Positions 24,929 to 34,544 are shown, counted from the stretch's first letter. The stretch: 64,000 nucleotides of DNA from an uncultured Prevotellaceae bacterium (GCA_900317305.1 ONGG01000005.1:32051-96050); one strand, 5' to 3'. Made by a program: numbers and translations. Notes: generated by a model not told the origin, from the sequence alone.

Positions 24929-25480
24929 ATGACGTTTTCCGAAAAATATGCATTAGTGCGTGCCCAAGCCCGGGCCGATGGCCTGAAACTCGGATTGTTC
25001 TGGGTGCTCAGTTTCGCACTGTTCATCGGCAATTTCCATTTTGCCCTTCTCGGCATGTTATGGATGGCAACGATGGTCTTCACCCCATTCTTCGTGGGCA
25101 TCCTCACACGCCGCTATGCCGTGAAATGGCACGACGGCATCATCTCCTACCGCCATGCCTATACCCACAGCTTCCTGACCATTTTCTATGCCTCGCTGAT
25201 CCTGGCCATCGTGCAGTGGGCCTACTTCGCCTATCTCGACAACGGGTTTGTGGTGACCAACTACGTGAACATCATCACCGACAAGGATTTCATGAAAGGC
25301 ATGGAGTCGATGGGCTACAACAAGAAGGCCCTTGATGAGTTGGTGGCCACTCTCCGTACGCTCCGTCCGATTGACATCTCGCTCCAGTTGCTATGGTCGA
25401 ACATCGTTGCGGGCTTCATCATCAGCCTCACCACGGCCCTCTATGCCAGCACACGCCGACATTTCAACCCCAAGCCGTAA
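24929..25480 (+). CDS. DUF4199 membrane protein
   Basis: A 183-residue inner-membrane protein with about four hydrophobic helices (about residues 22-42, 45-62, 82-103 and 155-175) and a polar region (about 110-150). It matches the Bacteroidetes DUF4199 pattern, with SYRHAYTHSFLTIFYASLI in the middle. The function is unknown. It is commonly found next to a dolichol-phosphate-mannose-synthase-like GT2, as here (47-nt gap), so a link with lipid-linked sugar metabolism is possible. The start follows the repeat array by 8 nt. Confidence 0.82.
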   Translation: MTFSEKYALVRAQARADGLKLGLFWVLSFALFIGNFHFALLGMLWMATMVFTPFFVGILTRRYAVKWHDGIISYRHAYTHSFLTIFYASLILAIVQWAYFAYLDNGFVVTNYVNIITDKDFMKGMESMGYNKKALDELVATLRTLRPIDISLQLLWSNIVAGFIISLTTALYASTRRHFNPKP

Positions 25481-25527
25481 CGGCCAATCCATTATTATCA
25501 GACAAACAGTAAGAAAAGATACAACCC

Positions 25528-26490
25528 ATGGACATATCAGTAGTTATACCCTTATACAATGAGGAAGAGTCGCTTCCAGAGCTCTACGCCTGGATAGAGC
25601 GCGTGATGCAAGCCAATCATTTCAGTTTCGAGGTGATATTCATCAACGATGGCTCCACCGACAAGTCATGGCAGGTGATAGAGAACCTGTCGCAGTCGTC
25701 GGAACACGTGAAAGGCATCAAGTTCCGCCGCAACTACGGCAAAAGTCCCGCCTTGTATTGCGGATTCAAGGAAGCCCAAGGCGATGTGGTAATCACGATG
25801 GACGCCGACCTGCAGGACTCGCCCGACGAGATCCCCGAACTCTACCGCATGGTGATGACCGACGGCTACGACCTGGTTTCGGGCTACAAGCAGAAGCGCT
25901 ATGACCCGCTGTCGAAGACCATCCCCACAAAGCTCTTCAACGCCACGGTGCGCAAGGTGAGCGGCATCAAGAACCTGCACGACTTCAACTGCGGTCTGAA
26001 GGCCTACCGCCGCGATGTGGTGAAGAACATCGAGGTGTATGGCGAGATGCACCGCTTCATACCCTACCTGGCCAAGAACGCCGGTTTCGACAAGATTGGC
26101 GAGAAGGTGGTCCACCATCAGGCCCGCAAGTACGGCAAGTCGAAGTTTGGTCTGAACCGCTTCGTGAACGGCTACCTCGACCTCATCACCCTCTGGTTCC
26201 TGAACAGTTTCGGCCGCAAGCCGATGCATGTTTTCGGTTTCCTGGGCACCATTATGTTTCTCATCGGTTTTGTGGCCGTCATCATCATCGGTGTCGACAA
26301 ACTGATAGCCCTGGCCCATGGCGTGCCCCAGCGCCTGGTGACCGACTCGCCCTACTTCTACATCTCGCTCACCACCATGCTGATCGGCACACAGTTGTTC
26401 CTCGCCGGATTCCTGGGCGACCTGATCAGCCGCTCGTCGAGCACGCGCAATGATTATCAGATAGAGGAGGAGATAAGATGCGGAGAATAA
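25528..26490 (+). CDS. Glycosyltransferase family 2, GtrB/DPM1-like, membrane-anchored
   Basis: A 320-residue polyprenyl-phosphate glycosyltransferase. Seen: ISVVIPLYNEEESLPEL (GT-A start), INDGSTDKSW, the metal-binding VITMDADLQDSPDEIPELY, and two C-terminal hydrophobic segments (about 232-262 and 272-300), as in GtrB/ArnC-type enzymes. It probably makes a sugar-phosphoprenol donor used by extracytoplasmic GT-C enzymes such as YfhO-like proteins. It overlaps the next gene by 13 nt and belongs to the DUF4199 operon. Confidence 0.9.
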   Translation: MDISVVIPLYNEEESLPELYAWIERVMQANHFSFEVIFINDGSTDKSWQVIENLSQSSEHVKGIKFRRNYGKSPALYCGFKEAQGDVVITMDADLQDSPDEIPELYRMVMTDGYDLVSGYKQKRYDPLSKTIPTKLFNATVRKVSGIKNLHDFNCGLKAYRRDVVKNIEVYGEMHRFIPYLAKNAGFDKIGEKVVHHQARKYGKSKFGLNRFVNGYLDLITLWFLNSFGRKPMHVFGFLGTIMFLIGFVAVIIIGVDKLIALAHGVPQRLVTDSPYFYISLTTMLIGTQLFLAGFLGDLISRSSSTRNDYQIEEEIRCGE

Positions 26491-26957
26491 CACCGCTGCT
26501 GGTTTGGCTACAGTTGCTGCTCATCTGCGGATGCTCGTCGCTTGACTGTCCGCTCAACAGCACGGTCTACTGCAGGTATGTGCTGGCAGGCCCGGTGACC
26601 ACCCTGACAGACACCCTCTCGGTGAGCACCGTGCCAGAGGGAGGGTCCGACCCTGTGGTCCTCAACAGCTACACCGACAAGTCCGACTTCCTGCTACCGA
26701 TCAGCTACGTCCACCCTGTCGACGTGCTGTTCTTCACGTTCACCAACCAGACGGGCACCATCCGTGATACCGTCAGGGTAAGCAAGCTCGACCAACCCCA
26801 CTTCGAGTCGATCGACTGCGCACCTGCCTATTTCCACACCCTCACCTCTGTGGAGTGGACCACTCATGCCATCGACTCGATTATCATCAACAAATCCAAA
26901 GTGACCTATGACACTACGGGCGGCAACCTTCGCATATATCTCAAGTCTCGCGATTAG
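26478..26957 (+). CDS. DUF6452-like lipoprotein
   Basis: A 159-residue exported lipoprotein: signal peptide LVWLQLLLICGCSS with the lipid-modified cysteine at residue 17 or 19, then CPLNSTVYCRYVL, a Cys-containing start typical of DUF6452 as I recall it. The body is beta-rich. The function is unknown. It overlaps the GT2 gene by 13 nt and the next gene by 50 nt, so expression must be tightly coupled; DUF6452/DUF6048 pairs recur in Bacteroidales. Confidence 0.7.
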   Translation: MRRITPLLVWLQLLLICGCSSLDCPLNSTVYCRYVLAGPVTTLTDTLSVSTVPEGGSDPVVLNSYTDKSDFLLPISYVHPVDVLFFTFTNQTGTIRDTVRVSKLDQPHFESIDCAPAYFHTLTSVEWTTHAIDSIIINKSKVTYDTTGGNLRIYLKSRD

Positions 26958-27594
26958 TCTGGCTGTACTTCCGGTGCATGCCCAGAAGAAGAAGTCCATC
27001 GCCGAGGAGGTGGCAGCCGACTCGACAGCCTTCTTCAATGGCTTTGCCGTGTCGGCCGACCTGGTGGGCATCGTGCAGTATGCCGTGAGCGACTATGGCC
27101 AGTTTGAGGGAGCCCTTCGCCTGAACCTGCTCGACAAGTATTTTCCCACCGTTGAGATAGGTGTGGGCCGTGCCAACAGCGAGGACGACATCACGCGTGT
27201 GATCTACAAGACCACCGCCCCCTACTTCCGCATTGGCTGCGACTACAACCTGGCCAAGGACAAGCACGACATCTACCGCATTTTAGGAGGTCTGCGCTAT
27301 GCATTCACCTCGTTCAAATTCGATGTATCGCGCCCGGGCCTTGTCGACTCCAAATTTGGTGGCGAGGTGCCTTATGGGGCCGAGGGCGTGAGTTGCAACT
27401 TCCATTGGGTCGAGGCTGTGCTGGGCGTCGATGCCAAGTTGTGGGGTCCCATCCACCTGGGATGGTTTGCGAGATACCGCAAGCGCCTGTCGCACAGCAA
27501 TCTTGACATCGGCAATGAGTGGTATGTACCGGGCTTCGGCGAGACAGGCAGTTCGATCATCGGAGCCACATTCAACCTCACCATCGATATTTAG
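26908..27594 (+). CDS. DUF6048-like outer-membrane beta-barrel protein
   Basis: A 228-residue exported protein with a signal peptide ending at LPVHAQ (about residue 25). It then has amphipathic beta-strands such as FAVSADLVGIVQYAVSDYG and ends in IIGATFNLTIDI, consistent with a small barrel. It is a probable surface partner of the lipoprotein encoded just upstream, whose last 50 nt it overlaps in another frame. The function is unknown. Confidence 0.7.
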   Translation: MTLRAATFAYISSLAISLAVLPVHAQKKKSIAEEVAADSTAFFNGFAVSADLVGIVQYAVSDYGQFEGALRLNLLDKYFPTVEIGVGRANSEDDITRVIYKTTAPYFRIGCDYNLAKDKHDIYRILGGLRYAFTSFKFDVSRPGLVDSKFGGEVPYGAEGVSCNFHWVEAVLGVDAKLWGPIHLGWFARYRKRLSHSNLDIGNEWYVPGFGETGSSIIGATFNLTIDI

Positions 27595-27634
27595 TCATCC
27601 AACAAACAACAACCCTCTTTTCCCACATCATACC

Positions 27635-28660
27635 ATGAACCGTCGCAAGAGCCTTATATGGCAAATTCCCTTCCTTATCCTGCTCATTCTGGGCACGGTG
27701 TTCATCGTGATTCAGCAGCGCAACATGCCCTACCGCACCAACCGCGGCCTGATTTTCGGCACCGAGTATACCATCACCTACCAGTGCGACAAGGACCTGG
27801 GAAAAGAGATGGAGCAGGCCTTGCTCCACGTCGACAGTTCGCTGTCGCCTTTCAACCCCCATTCACTCATCACCAAGATGAACAACAACGAGGACACCGT
27901 GGCCGACAAGATGTTCACCGATGTCTACCGGATAGCCCGCAAGGTGTCGGAAGAGACCCATGGTGCCTTCGACATCACCGTGGCTCCCTTGGTGAACATC
28001 TGGGGCTTTGGCTTCAAGGAAGGCACCACCCCTGACAAGCGTGCCGTAGACAGTCTGCTGCAGTTTGTGGGTTACGAGAAAGTGCGACTCGACAACGACG
28101 GCCGCCTGCACAAAACCGACCCCCGCCTGCAACTCGACTGCAGCGCGGTGGCCAAAGGCTATGGTTGCGATGTGGTGGCCAATGTGCTGCGCCAGCACGA
28201 CGTGCAGAACTTCATGGTGGAGATTGGCGGCGAGGTGGTGACCTGTGGTGTGAGCGAGCGGCGCCTGCCGTGGCGCATCGGCGTTACCCGTCCCAACGAA
28301 GACCCCTTGCAGACCGCCCAGGAACTGCAGACGGTGCTCAACGTCACCGACAAGGCGATGGCCACCAGTGGCAACTACCGCAACTTCTACTACAAAGGCG
28401 GCAAGCGCTACGCCCATACCATCGACCCGTCAACGGGCTATCCTGTGGAGCACAGCCTTCTCTCGGCCACGGTGCTTGCCCGCGACTGTGCCACCGCCGA
28501 CGCCTATGCCACCTCGTTCATGGTGATGGGCATCGACCAAGCCCGCGAGGTGCTTGCCAGGCATCCCGAACTGATGGCCTACTTCATCTATTCCGACAAC
28601 GAGGGAAAGAATGCCGTTTGGTTTTCGGACACCCTTCGCGACAAGATTGCCGAGGAATAG
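27635..28660 (+). CDS. apbE: FAD:protein FMN transferase (ApbE family)
   Basis: A 341-residue, Mg-dependent flavinyltransferase that links FMN to Thr/Ser of Rnf, Nqr or related redox proteins at the membrane. Seen: an N-terminal hydrophobic anchor (about residues 7-27), FGTEYTITYQCD, FMVEIGGEVVTCG, YAHTIDPSTGYPVEH (the substrate and Mg region) and CATADAYATSFMVMG. The start at 27635 (MNRRKS) was chosen; the open frame extends back to 27431 inside the previous gene without family similarity. It is part of the operon, 40 nt after DUF6048. Confidence 0.9.
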   Translation: MNRRKSLIWQIPFLILLILGTVFIVIQQRNMPYRTNRGLIFGTEYTITYQCDKDLGKEMEQALLHVDSSLSPFNPHSLITKMNNNEDTVADKMFTDVYRIARKVSEETHGAFDITVAPLVNIWGFGFKEGTTPDKRAVDSLLQFVGYEKVRLDNDGRLHKTDPRLQLDCSAVAKGYGCDVVANVLRQHDVQNFMVEIGGEVVTCGVSERRLPWRIGVTRPNEDPLQTAQELQTVLNVTDKAMATSGNYRNFYYKGGKRYAHTIDPSTGYPVEHSLLSATVLARDCATADAYATSFMVMGIDQAREVLARHPELMAYFIYSDNEGKNAVWFSDTLRDKIAEE

Positions 28661-28709
28661 TATGGTTGAGGAACAAAAGGAGGAATGAAGAGAGAATGGA
28701 CTTAGGCCG

Positions 28710-29402
28710 ATGGAGAATGCCAACCTCAACATCTACGACACGCTGCTCAGGCTGCCGCTCTTTCAGGGCCTCAGCCAGTCGGCTCTTGCCCAGGTAGTGG
28801 GGCACACCAAGTTCGACTTCCTCCGCCACGGCCAAGGGCAGGAAGTGCTGTCGGCCTATGCGCCCTGCGACAGCATGATATTCCTGATTAAGGGCGAGTT
28901 GAGCGCCATCACCTATTCCGACGACCGCAGTTATCATGTGGAGGAATACGAGTGCGCTCCTTTTGTGATTGAGCCCGAGCGGCTTTTCGGACTGAGCCAG
29001 CACTACGGCCGCAGTTACGTGGCCACCACCGATGTCGACTTGCTGCGCATCAGCAAGTCGGAGGCTATCAGACTGGCCGCCCATTTCTATGTGTTCCGCA
29101 TCAACCTGCTCAACATCCTCACCACGCAGAACCAGCGTCTGCAGCACCAAGTGTGGCGCATCCATCCCCCCACTTGCCGCGACAAGATTATCCGGTTCCT
29201 GGCCGACCACTGTCTCCGCCCCGCCGGCCGCAAGACATTCCATATCGGCATGCAGCAGTTGGCTACCCATATTGGCGAGAGCCGCCTGAACGTATCACGC
29301 ATGCTCCACAGCCTGGCCGACGAGCGGCTCCTGTCGATGGGCCGCGGCACCATCGAGGTGCCCGCCTTGGAGCAATTGCTCCACGCTCAGGCCTCGCGGT
29401 AG
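28710..29402 (+). CDS. Crp/Fnr-family transcriptional regulator
   Basis: A 230-residue regulator: an N-terminal cyclic-nucleotide-binding-like beta-roll (about 15-120), a dimerisation helix (about 125-150) and a C-terminal winged helix with GMQQLATHIGESRLNVSRML (about 185-205). There are no Fnr-type iron-sulfur cysteine clusters, so oxygen sensing through an iron-sulfur cluster is unlikely. It may control the preceding operon or a distant regulon. Its 3' end overlaps the convergent helicase gene by 16 nt. Confidence 0.87.
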   Translation: MENANLNIYDTLLRLPLFQGLSQSALAQVVGHTKFDFLRHGQGQEVLSAYAPCDSMIFLIKGELSAITYSDDRSYHVEEYECAPFVIEPERLFGLSQHYGRSYVATTDVDLLRISKSEAIRLAAHFYVFRINLLNILTTQNQRLQHQVWRIHPPTCRDKIIRFLADHCLRPAGRKTFHIGMQQLATHIGESRLNVSRMLHSLADERLLSMGRGTIEVPALEQLLHAQASR

Positions 29403-32400
29403 CCACCCCTCTGTCTGACGTATTCGATCAGCGCCCTGAAAGTGGGGTCGCACGACAGCAGCTGTGGATTGCCCACCAGCACCATCTGCTCGCGCGCCCT
29501 AGTGAGGGCCACGTTGAGTTTCCGGTCGACGAGCGTGCCCTGGTCGTTATAGATATTGCCCAAGAGGAAATCGAGCTGTCGTCGCTGCCGCACGGTGAAC
29601 CCATAGATGATGACGTCGCGCTGACTTCCCTGGAACCGCTCCACGGTGTCGATGGTGACATCCAGGAGCGAGGGGATGCCGAATGCCTTCAGGCACTCCA
29701 TGACACACGCTATCTGATGACGGTAGGGAACGATGATGCCTACCGTCTGCTCCGGCACGAAGGTCTTCCCGTTCTGCGCATAGAGGTCGTAAACTGTTTT
29801 GGTGACCCTTGCGATGACCTTTGCCTCAGCCCTGTTCACCTTGTCTTCTCCTATCTTCAACGAAGCGCCATCGTCGGGCTCTGGCCTCACCGCCATCATC
29901 ACCATCCGGTGCGAGGCGAGATGGCCGGCCCACTCGTCATCGGGGGCAAACTGCATGGAGAGCGGTCCCAGTTGATGGTCGAGGGGCACCACGCCGAGTC
30001 GGCCGCCATAGAAAGCCGTACTGGCGAAATCGGCCACCTCGGTGTGCATACGGCCCTGTTTGGTAAGCATATAGACCACCTCGGGCACAGGAGGATACCC
30101 ATCGTCGGCCCTCCCCTCGGTATTGATGCGGATGAGCCGTTCGAAGAGCGATTGCCTGCAATTGAGGATGCCCAGACAGCGGAGCGAGGGGTCGGTGATT
30201 TCGGACACTTCCTCGGCCTGCTGCACCACCGCCGGCAACTGCTTCTGGTCGCCGATGAGCACGAAGCGCTTGATGGCATTGTCGTTGCCATGCCTTGCGC
30301 AGAGCACGCCAAGAAGATGTGGGTCGAGGATTTGCGATGCCTCGTCGATGATGGCCAATGGAAATTGCAGCAAGTCGAAGAGGATGGTATTGGAGAGCAT
30401 CGAAGCCGTGGTAGAGACAAAGACCCTGTTGTAACAAAGTTTTCTCACCACCTCGTTCATCGTCTTGCACGAGGCCGCCACCTCGCCTATCATATAGGGC
30501 CGGTAGGCCTGCGGGCAGGCCGACGCATATCCGATGCGGATGAAGTCGATGTGCTGCTCCACCAGTTTGGAGCAGATCTCGTTGACCGCCCTGTTGGTGA
30601 ACGAGAGCAAGAGCACGGGACCCTGCTCACGCGAGAGTTGCTCGCTGAGGATGTTCACCAGTCCGAACGACGTCTTTCCCGTTCCCGGCGGTCCGATGAG
30701 CAGCATATAGTCGCGGGCCTGCACGAACTTCGCCACCAAGGGTTGGAAATCGCCATATTGCCTAAGGGGCTGCTGGGTGGTGTCGACCAAGGGAGGGCGT
30801 TGTCCAAGCAGCAATCTCCTCCGGTCGTCATTCGCCTTGAGGATCTCGGCCACCGACTTGTACAAGGCGGTATGGGTCGACTCGATGACATCGTGCTCTA
30901 TCGTCCATCTCACCTTCATGTCACCCGTCTTGAACACGTTGGTGTTTCGCTGCGGGTCGCGCAGCTCCACGGTCACCCTGTCGGGCTCCATCTTGGTGAT
31001 ATTCGCCTTGAATAGCAAGGTCATGGTGGCAATGGGATCGTTTCCCAACTCGTAGGGATAGACCACCACGCTGTCGCCCTCCCTGAAGTTGGGCAGCGAG
31101 GTCTGCCGCTCGGTGTCAACGGCCAGCACCATCCTCACGATGCCCTCACCCGGAACATTCTCTTCCAGGGCCACGATGGTGAGTTCGTGGAGCATATTCC
31201 CGGCGGCACATTTCTCTGCCGTGGTGGCGTTCCACATGGCCGCAGCCCCACTGGCCTCCCTGTCGGCCGTTCCGACCTTGGTGAGCAGGTGCTCCTTTGC
31301 CAGGAACGTCATCAGCCTATAGTAGTATTTTCTGGTGAGCTCATCGGCCGTATGCAAGGGGTTCAGCGCCTGCTCCAACTGAGGCAGCAGGTAGCGGTTC
31401 CAGAAAGTGGAGTCGAGTTGATTCACATTCAGCAAATCAGGAGTGAGACGGCCGAACAGGCTCTCCGCCTTCCCCTCACCCAGCATCACGAGCAGCCATG
31501 CTATCTGGTTGCGGATGCGCATGGCCTCGGTGAGGAGTTTGGGTGCCGGTCCCTCCTTCAAGAGTCCGTCGTCGTATTTGGAGTAGAGCAGGTAGGTGTC
31601 GATCTTGCTGCTTGGGAGTCCGAAATTATAATGTACGACGGCCCTGTAGAGGAGCACCTGCACATAATGCGACTCCATATGCCCATTGGTGTGGAAGTTG
31701 CGTTTTCCCGACTTCTGCTCGATGATGACCCTCATGTTGGTCTGCGAGAGGTCCATTCGGCCCTGCAGTCCCAGTATCTCGGAGAGGAACGACGGTTCGA
31801 GCAGCACCTCGGCGGGGTCGTAGTCGGGAATCTCGCCAAACTTGTTCCTCACCATGTTGCGGATGATCAGTTGCTGCCGCTGTGCCTCCGTATGGAAATG
31901 CCCGTCAATCTCCCTGCATACCGCCAGTTTGGCCGCATATTTCTGGAAGAAGTTTACCGCGCTCTTCTGATAAGGCGTGTCCACATTTTTGTGGTGAACC
32001 TCCTCGTCGAGCATCATACTGGCGAAATTTCCCAGCAGGATGGGAGCGGAGTTGACCTTGTCGGAGAGCATCGACAAGAGAAACTGGAGAGGCGTGTTGC
32101 CATAATCCTTGAAGCATCCGGCCACCGTGGTGACATCGATGAGCAAGTCGGGCAAGAACACCACCTGTTCGGGCCAATAGACGCCGTCGCGCAGTGTGGC
32201 ACGCACGAGGTTGACCCTGTCGCCAGGCTTGACGAGTTTCTCCATATAGACGAAGTCGCGGGCCTCGTTCTCTGGGTCGTAGAGGCTGAAGGTGATGGTG
32301 CGCTCATCACTGTCGATGGGCTGTGCCTCCATGGTGTGGCCCGAGGCATTTATCTTCCTCACCACCACCCTGACACAATCGGTGCGCACGCCCTGGTATT

Positions 32401-32791
32401 CCTCCTTGGGATATTGCAGCGGGAGCATCGACCTCAACTGCGCTGGCAGCGGCACCTGGTAGAGCGCTGCGGCAAACTCGGCCACGGCCTTCATGTCGCA
32501 TGGCCATTTCTCCAGGAGCAGGCGCTCGACGGTATGTGAGGCGCTTCTTGTACGGTTTCTGAAAGCGTTGACACGCCGTATGGCCACTTCGGGGTATTGG
32601 ATCTCACGGCAGAGGAAATCGAAGCGGGCATAAGGTCCGGAGAAGTTGAGCGAGGAGCGCATCGTATGCTCATTGAGCACGCCCACGAACACTTGGTGGA
32701 GCAGCTGGTACTTGTCGTGCACAGGCTCCTGGCAGAGGGCTATACGGATGATTTTCTCGTAACACTCGTTGGCGATAGTAGGGTCGATCAT
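29387..32791 (-). CDS. Dna2-like nuclease-helicase (superfamily 1)
   Basis: An 1134-residue protein with a PD-(D/E)XK nuclease region (about 325-385: GLQGRMDL then IIEQKSGK, then a Gln/Tyr motif QVLLYRA) followed by a superfamily 1 helicase. The latter has Walker A GPPGTGKTS at about 698-706, Walker B LAIIDEASQIL, motif III FVLIGDQKQLP, motif V TVERFQGSQRD and motif VI NVALTRAREQMVLVG. The order nuclease then helicase is that of Dna2; there is no conspicuous four-cysteine cluster around the nuclease as in eukaryotic Dna2. A role in DNA end processing or phage defence is possible. It stands alone behind a minus-strand -7 box at 32817-32824. Confidence 0.85.
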   Translation of the reverse strand: MIDPTIANECYEKIIRIALCQEPVHDKYQLLHQVFVGVLNEHTMRSSLNFSGPYARFDFLCREIQYPEVAIRRVNAFRNRTRSASHTVERLLLEKWPCDMKAVAEFAAALYQVPLPAQLRSMLPLQYPKEEYQGVRTDCVRVVVRKINASGHTMEAQPIDSDERTITFSLYDPENEARDFVYMEKLVKPGDRVNLVRATLRDGVYWPEQVVFLPDLLIDVTTVAGCFKDYGNTPLQFLLSMLSDKVNSAPILLGNFASMMLDEEVHHKNVDTPYQKSAVNFFQKYAAKLAVCREIDGHFHTEAQRQQLIIRNMVRNKFGEIPDYDPAEVLLEPSFLSEILGLQGRMDLSQTNMRVIIEQKSGKRNFHTNGHMESHYVQVLLYRAVVHYNFGLPSSKIDTYLLYSKYDDGLLKEGPAPKLLTEAMRIRNQIAWLLVMLGEGKAESLFGRLTPDLLNVNQLDSTFWNRYLLPQLEQALNPLHTADELTRKYYYRLMTFLAKEHLLTKVGTADREASGAAAMWNATTAEKCAAGNMLHELTIVALEENVPGEGIVRMVLAVDTERQTSLPNFREGDSVVVYPYELGNDPIATMTLLFKANITKMEPDRVTVELRDPQRNTNVFKTGDMKVRWTIEHDVIESTHTALYKSVAEILKANDDRRRLLLGQRPPLVDTTQQPLRQYGDFQPLVAKFVQARDYMLLIGPPGTGKTSFGLVNILSEQLSREQGPVLLLSFTNRAVNEICSKLVEQHIDFIRIGYASACPQAYRPYMIGEVAASCKTMNEVVRKLCYNRVFVSTTASMLSNTILFDLLQFPLAIIDEASQILDPHLLGVLCARHGNDNAIKRFVLIGDQKQLPAVVQQAEEVSEITDPSLRCLGILNCRQSLFERLIRINTEGRADDGYPPVPEVVYMLTKQGRMHTEVADFASTAFYGGRLGVVPLDHQLGPLSMQFAPDDEWAGHLASHRMVMMAVRPEPDDGASLKIGEDKVNRAEAKVIARVTKTVYDLYAQNGKTFVPEQTVGIIVPYRHQIACVMECLKAFGIPSLLDVTIDTVERFQGSQRDVIIYGFTVRQRRQLDFLLGNIYNDQGTLVDRKLNVALTRAREQMVLVGNPQLLSCDPTFRALIEYVRQRGGYREA

Positions 32792-32816
32792 TTTCTGTTT
32801 TTCTGCAAGTTGTACG

Positions 32817-32824
32817 CAAAAATA
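32817..32824 (-). promoter_or_regulatory. -7 box of the nuclease-helicase gene
   Basis: TATTTTTG on the minus strand, 25 nt before the ATG. No -33 box is clear. Confidence 0.5.
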
Positions 32825-32910
32825 ATGATTATTTGAGAGAAAGGAGTGGGAATTCGTTTTTTTTGTTTATCTTCGCAGAAAATTCCTAAAAACTATAAAA
32901 CTGACAAATC

Positions 32911-34380
32911 ATGAAAAAGCGATTCCTTCTGGCAGCATTTGCCCTTATGAGTCTGTGTGCGATGGCACAAGACTCCTATTCGCGTTTCACCGATGGCCTG
33001 CCCTTCGGCATGCCCGAGGTGAAGGCCCCCGCCATTCCCGCTTACACGGTGACCCTTACCGACTTCGGAGCCGTGGGCGATGGCTCCACCCTCTGCACCG
33101 AGTCGTTTGCGAAAGCCATCTCCGCCCTGTCGTCGCGAGGTGGCGGACACCTCATCGTTCCCCGTGGCATCTGGCACACCGGTCCGATTGAACTGAAGAG
33201 CAACATCGACCTGCATCTGGAGATGGGTGCGGTGATTCTCTTTGCCGCCGACGAGACCCTCTACCCGCTCATCGACACCTCGTTCGAGGGTCTGGACACC
33301 CGCCGTTGCCAGTCGCCTCTGAGCGGCCGCAACCTGGAGAACATCTCGATCACTGGCCAGGGTGTGATCGACGGCAACGGCCAGTATTGGCGCCCGCTGA
33401 AGAAGTCGAAGGTGAGCGACGGCCAATGGCGCGAGTTCACGTCGGGCAAGGGTGTGGAGATGCGCAAGGACTACTGGGTGCCCTCCGAGGGGTATGCCAA
33501 GGGAGAGCGCTCGGCCAATATGAATGTGCCCCAGGGATTGGAGACCGCTGCCGACTGGGAAAGCGTGAAGCGCTTCCTCCGTCCGGTGATGGTGAGTCTG
33601 GTGAACTGCAAGAACGTGCTCCTACAGGGTGTGATATTCCAGAACTCCCCTGCCTGGAACCTCCATCCGCTGATGTGCGAGAACATCATCATCGACCATG
33701 TGCTGGCCCGCAACCCCGCCTATGCCCAGAATGGCGACGCGCTGGACCTGGAGTCGTGCAAGAACGCACTGATTGTTGACTCGAAATTCGATGCCGGCGA
33801 CGATGGCATCTGCATCAAGAGCGGCAAGGACGCTGACGGCCGCCGCCGTGGCCGTCCGTGCGAGAATGTGGTGGTAGACGGCTGCACCGTGTTTGCCGGC
33901 CATGGTGGATTCGTGGTAGGCTCGGAGATGAGTGGTGGCGTGCGCAACATCATGGTGCGCAACTGCCAGTTCCTCGGCACCGACGTGGGTCTGCGTTTCA
34001 AGAGCACGCGTGGCCGTGGCGGTATCGTGGAGAACATCTTCATCGACGGCATCTCGATGACCGCCATCAAGACCGACGCCATCACCTTCAACATGTACTA
34101 TGGGGGCAAGTCGGTGGCAGAGATGCTGGCCGATGGCGACAACCCCAACAACACCGACAAGGCTCCCGTGGATGAGACCACGCCCATCTTCCGCCACATC
34201 GACATCCGCAACGTGGTGTGCAACGGTGCCGGGCGTGCCATGGAGTTCAATGGCCTGCCCGAAATGCCCATCGATGGCATCACGCTCACTGATATCGACA
34301 TCATCGCCAAGCGCGACGCTGAGTTCCACAACAGCGAGAACATCAAGAAGCATAACGTGAAGATCACGTTGGAGAAATGA
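32911..34380 (+). CDS. Glycoside hydrolase family 28 (polygalacturonase-like)
   Basis: A 489-residue exported pectin-degrading enzyme with a signal peptide (LLAAFALMSLCAMAQ, cleavage near residue 20) and a right-handed beta-helix. The GH28 active-site motifs are all seen: QNGDALD at about 274-280, DAGDDGICIKSG at about 294-305 (catalytic Asp pair), a GHGG motif near 330 and RFKSTRGRGG near 365. It probably hydrolyses galacturonan or a rhamnogalacturonan side chain in the periplasm or at the surface. No SusC/SusD pair lies nearby. A weak -7-like TATCTTCG at 32868-32875 precedes it. Confidence 0.92.
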   Translation: MKKRFLLAAFALMSLCAMAQDSYSRFTDGLPFGMPEVKAPAIPAYTVTLTDFGAVGDGSTLCTESFAKAISALSSRGGGHLIVPRGIWHTGPIELKSNIDLHLEMGAVILFAADETLYPLIDTSFEGLDTRRCQSPLSGRNLENISITGQGVIDGNGQYWRPLKKSKVSDGQWREFTSGKGVEMRKDYWVPSEGYAKGERSANMNVPQGLETAADWESVKRFLRPVMVSLVNCKNVLLQGVIFQNSPAWNLHPLMCENIIIDHVLARNPAYAQNGDALDLESCKNALIVDSKFDAGDDGICIKSGKDADGRRRGRPCENVVVDGCTVFAGHGGFVVGSEMSGGVRNIMVRNCQFLGTDVGLRFKSTRGRGGIVENIFIDGISMTAIKTDAITFNMYYGGKSVAEMLADGDNPNNTDKAPVDETTPIFRHIDIRNVVCNGAGRAMEFNGLPEMPIDGITLTDIDIIAKRDAEFHNSENIKKHNVKITLEK

Positions 34381-34389
34381 GTTGCCGGT

Positions 34390-34421
34390 AGTTGAGCTGA
34401 CGCTCAACTGCAGTGGCTTTG
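34390..34421 (+). repeat. 32-bp hairpin repeat, copy 1
   Basis: AGTTGAGC, loop TGAC, GCTCAACT, followed by GCAGTGGCTTTG. It begins 10 nt after the GH28 stop. An almost identical copy (one loop base changed) lies at 37302-37333 after the CotH-like gene, so the two copies flank that gene in direct orientation. Confidence 0.9.
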
Positions 34422-34455
34422 ATTAGGAAGCAATCCCTACTACTTGGTTGGTGAC

Positions 34456-34544
34456 CTCCCCCGGCCCCTCCTGATAGGAGGGGGGGACTTCGGGGGAGAG
34501 CTTCTTTGTCTACGCCCCCTACACCCCCTCTAATCAAGAGGGGG
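34456..34544. repeat. Two C-rich palindromes in the GH28-CotH gap
   Basis: The first is a nested hairpin: CTCCCCCG (34456-34463) with CGGGGGAG (34491-34498) outside and CCCCTCCT (34465-34472) with AGGAGGGG (34476-34483) inside. The second is CCCCCTCT (34524-34531) with AGAGGGGG (34537-34544). A similar palindrome lies at 62472-62492. The rest of 34381-34700 holds no gene. Confidence 0.8.

Noticed and set aside
27431-27634. N-terminal extension of ApbE
   Set aside because: It lies within the DUF6048 gene and lacks similarity; ATG at 27635 precedes a proper membrane anchor.
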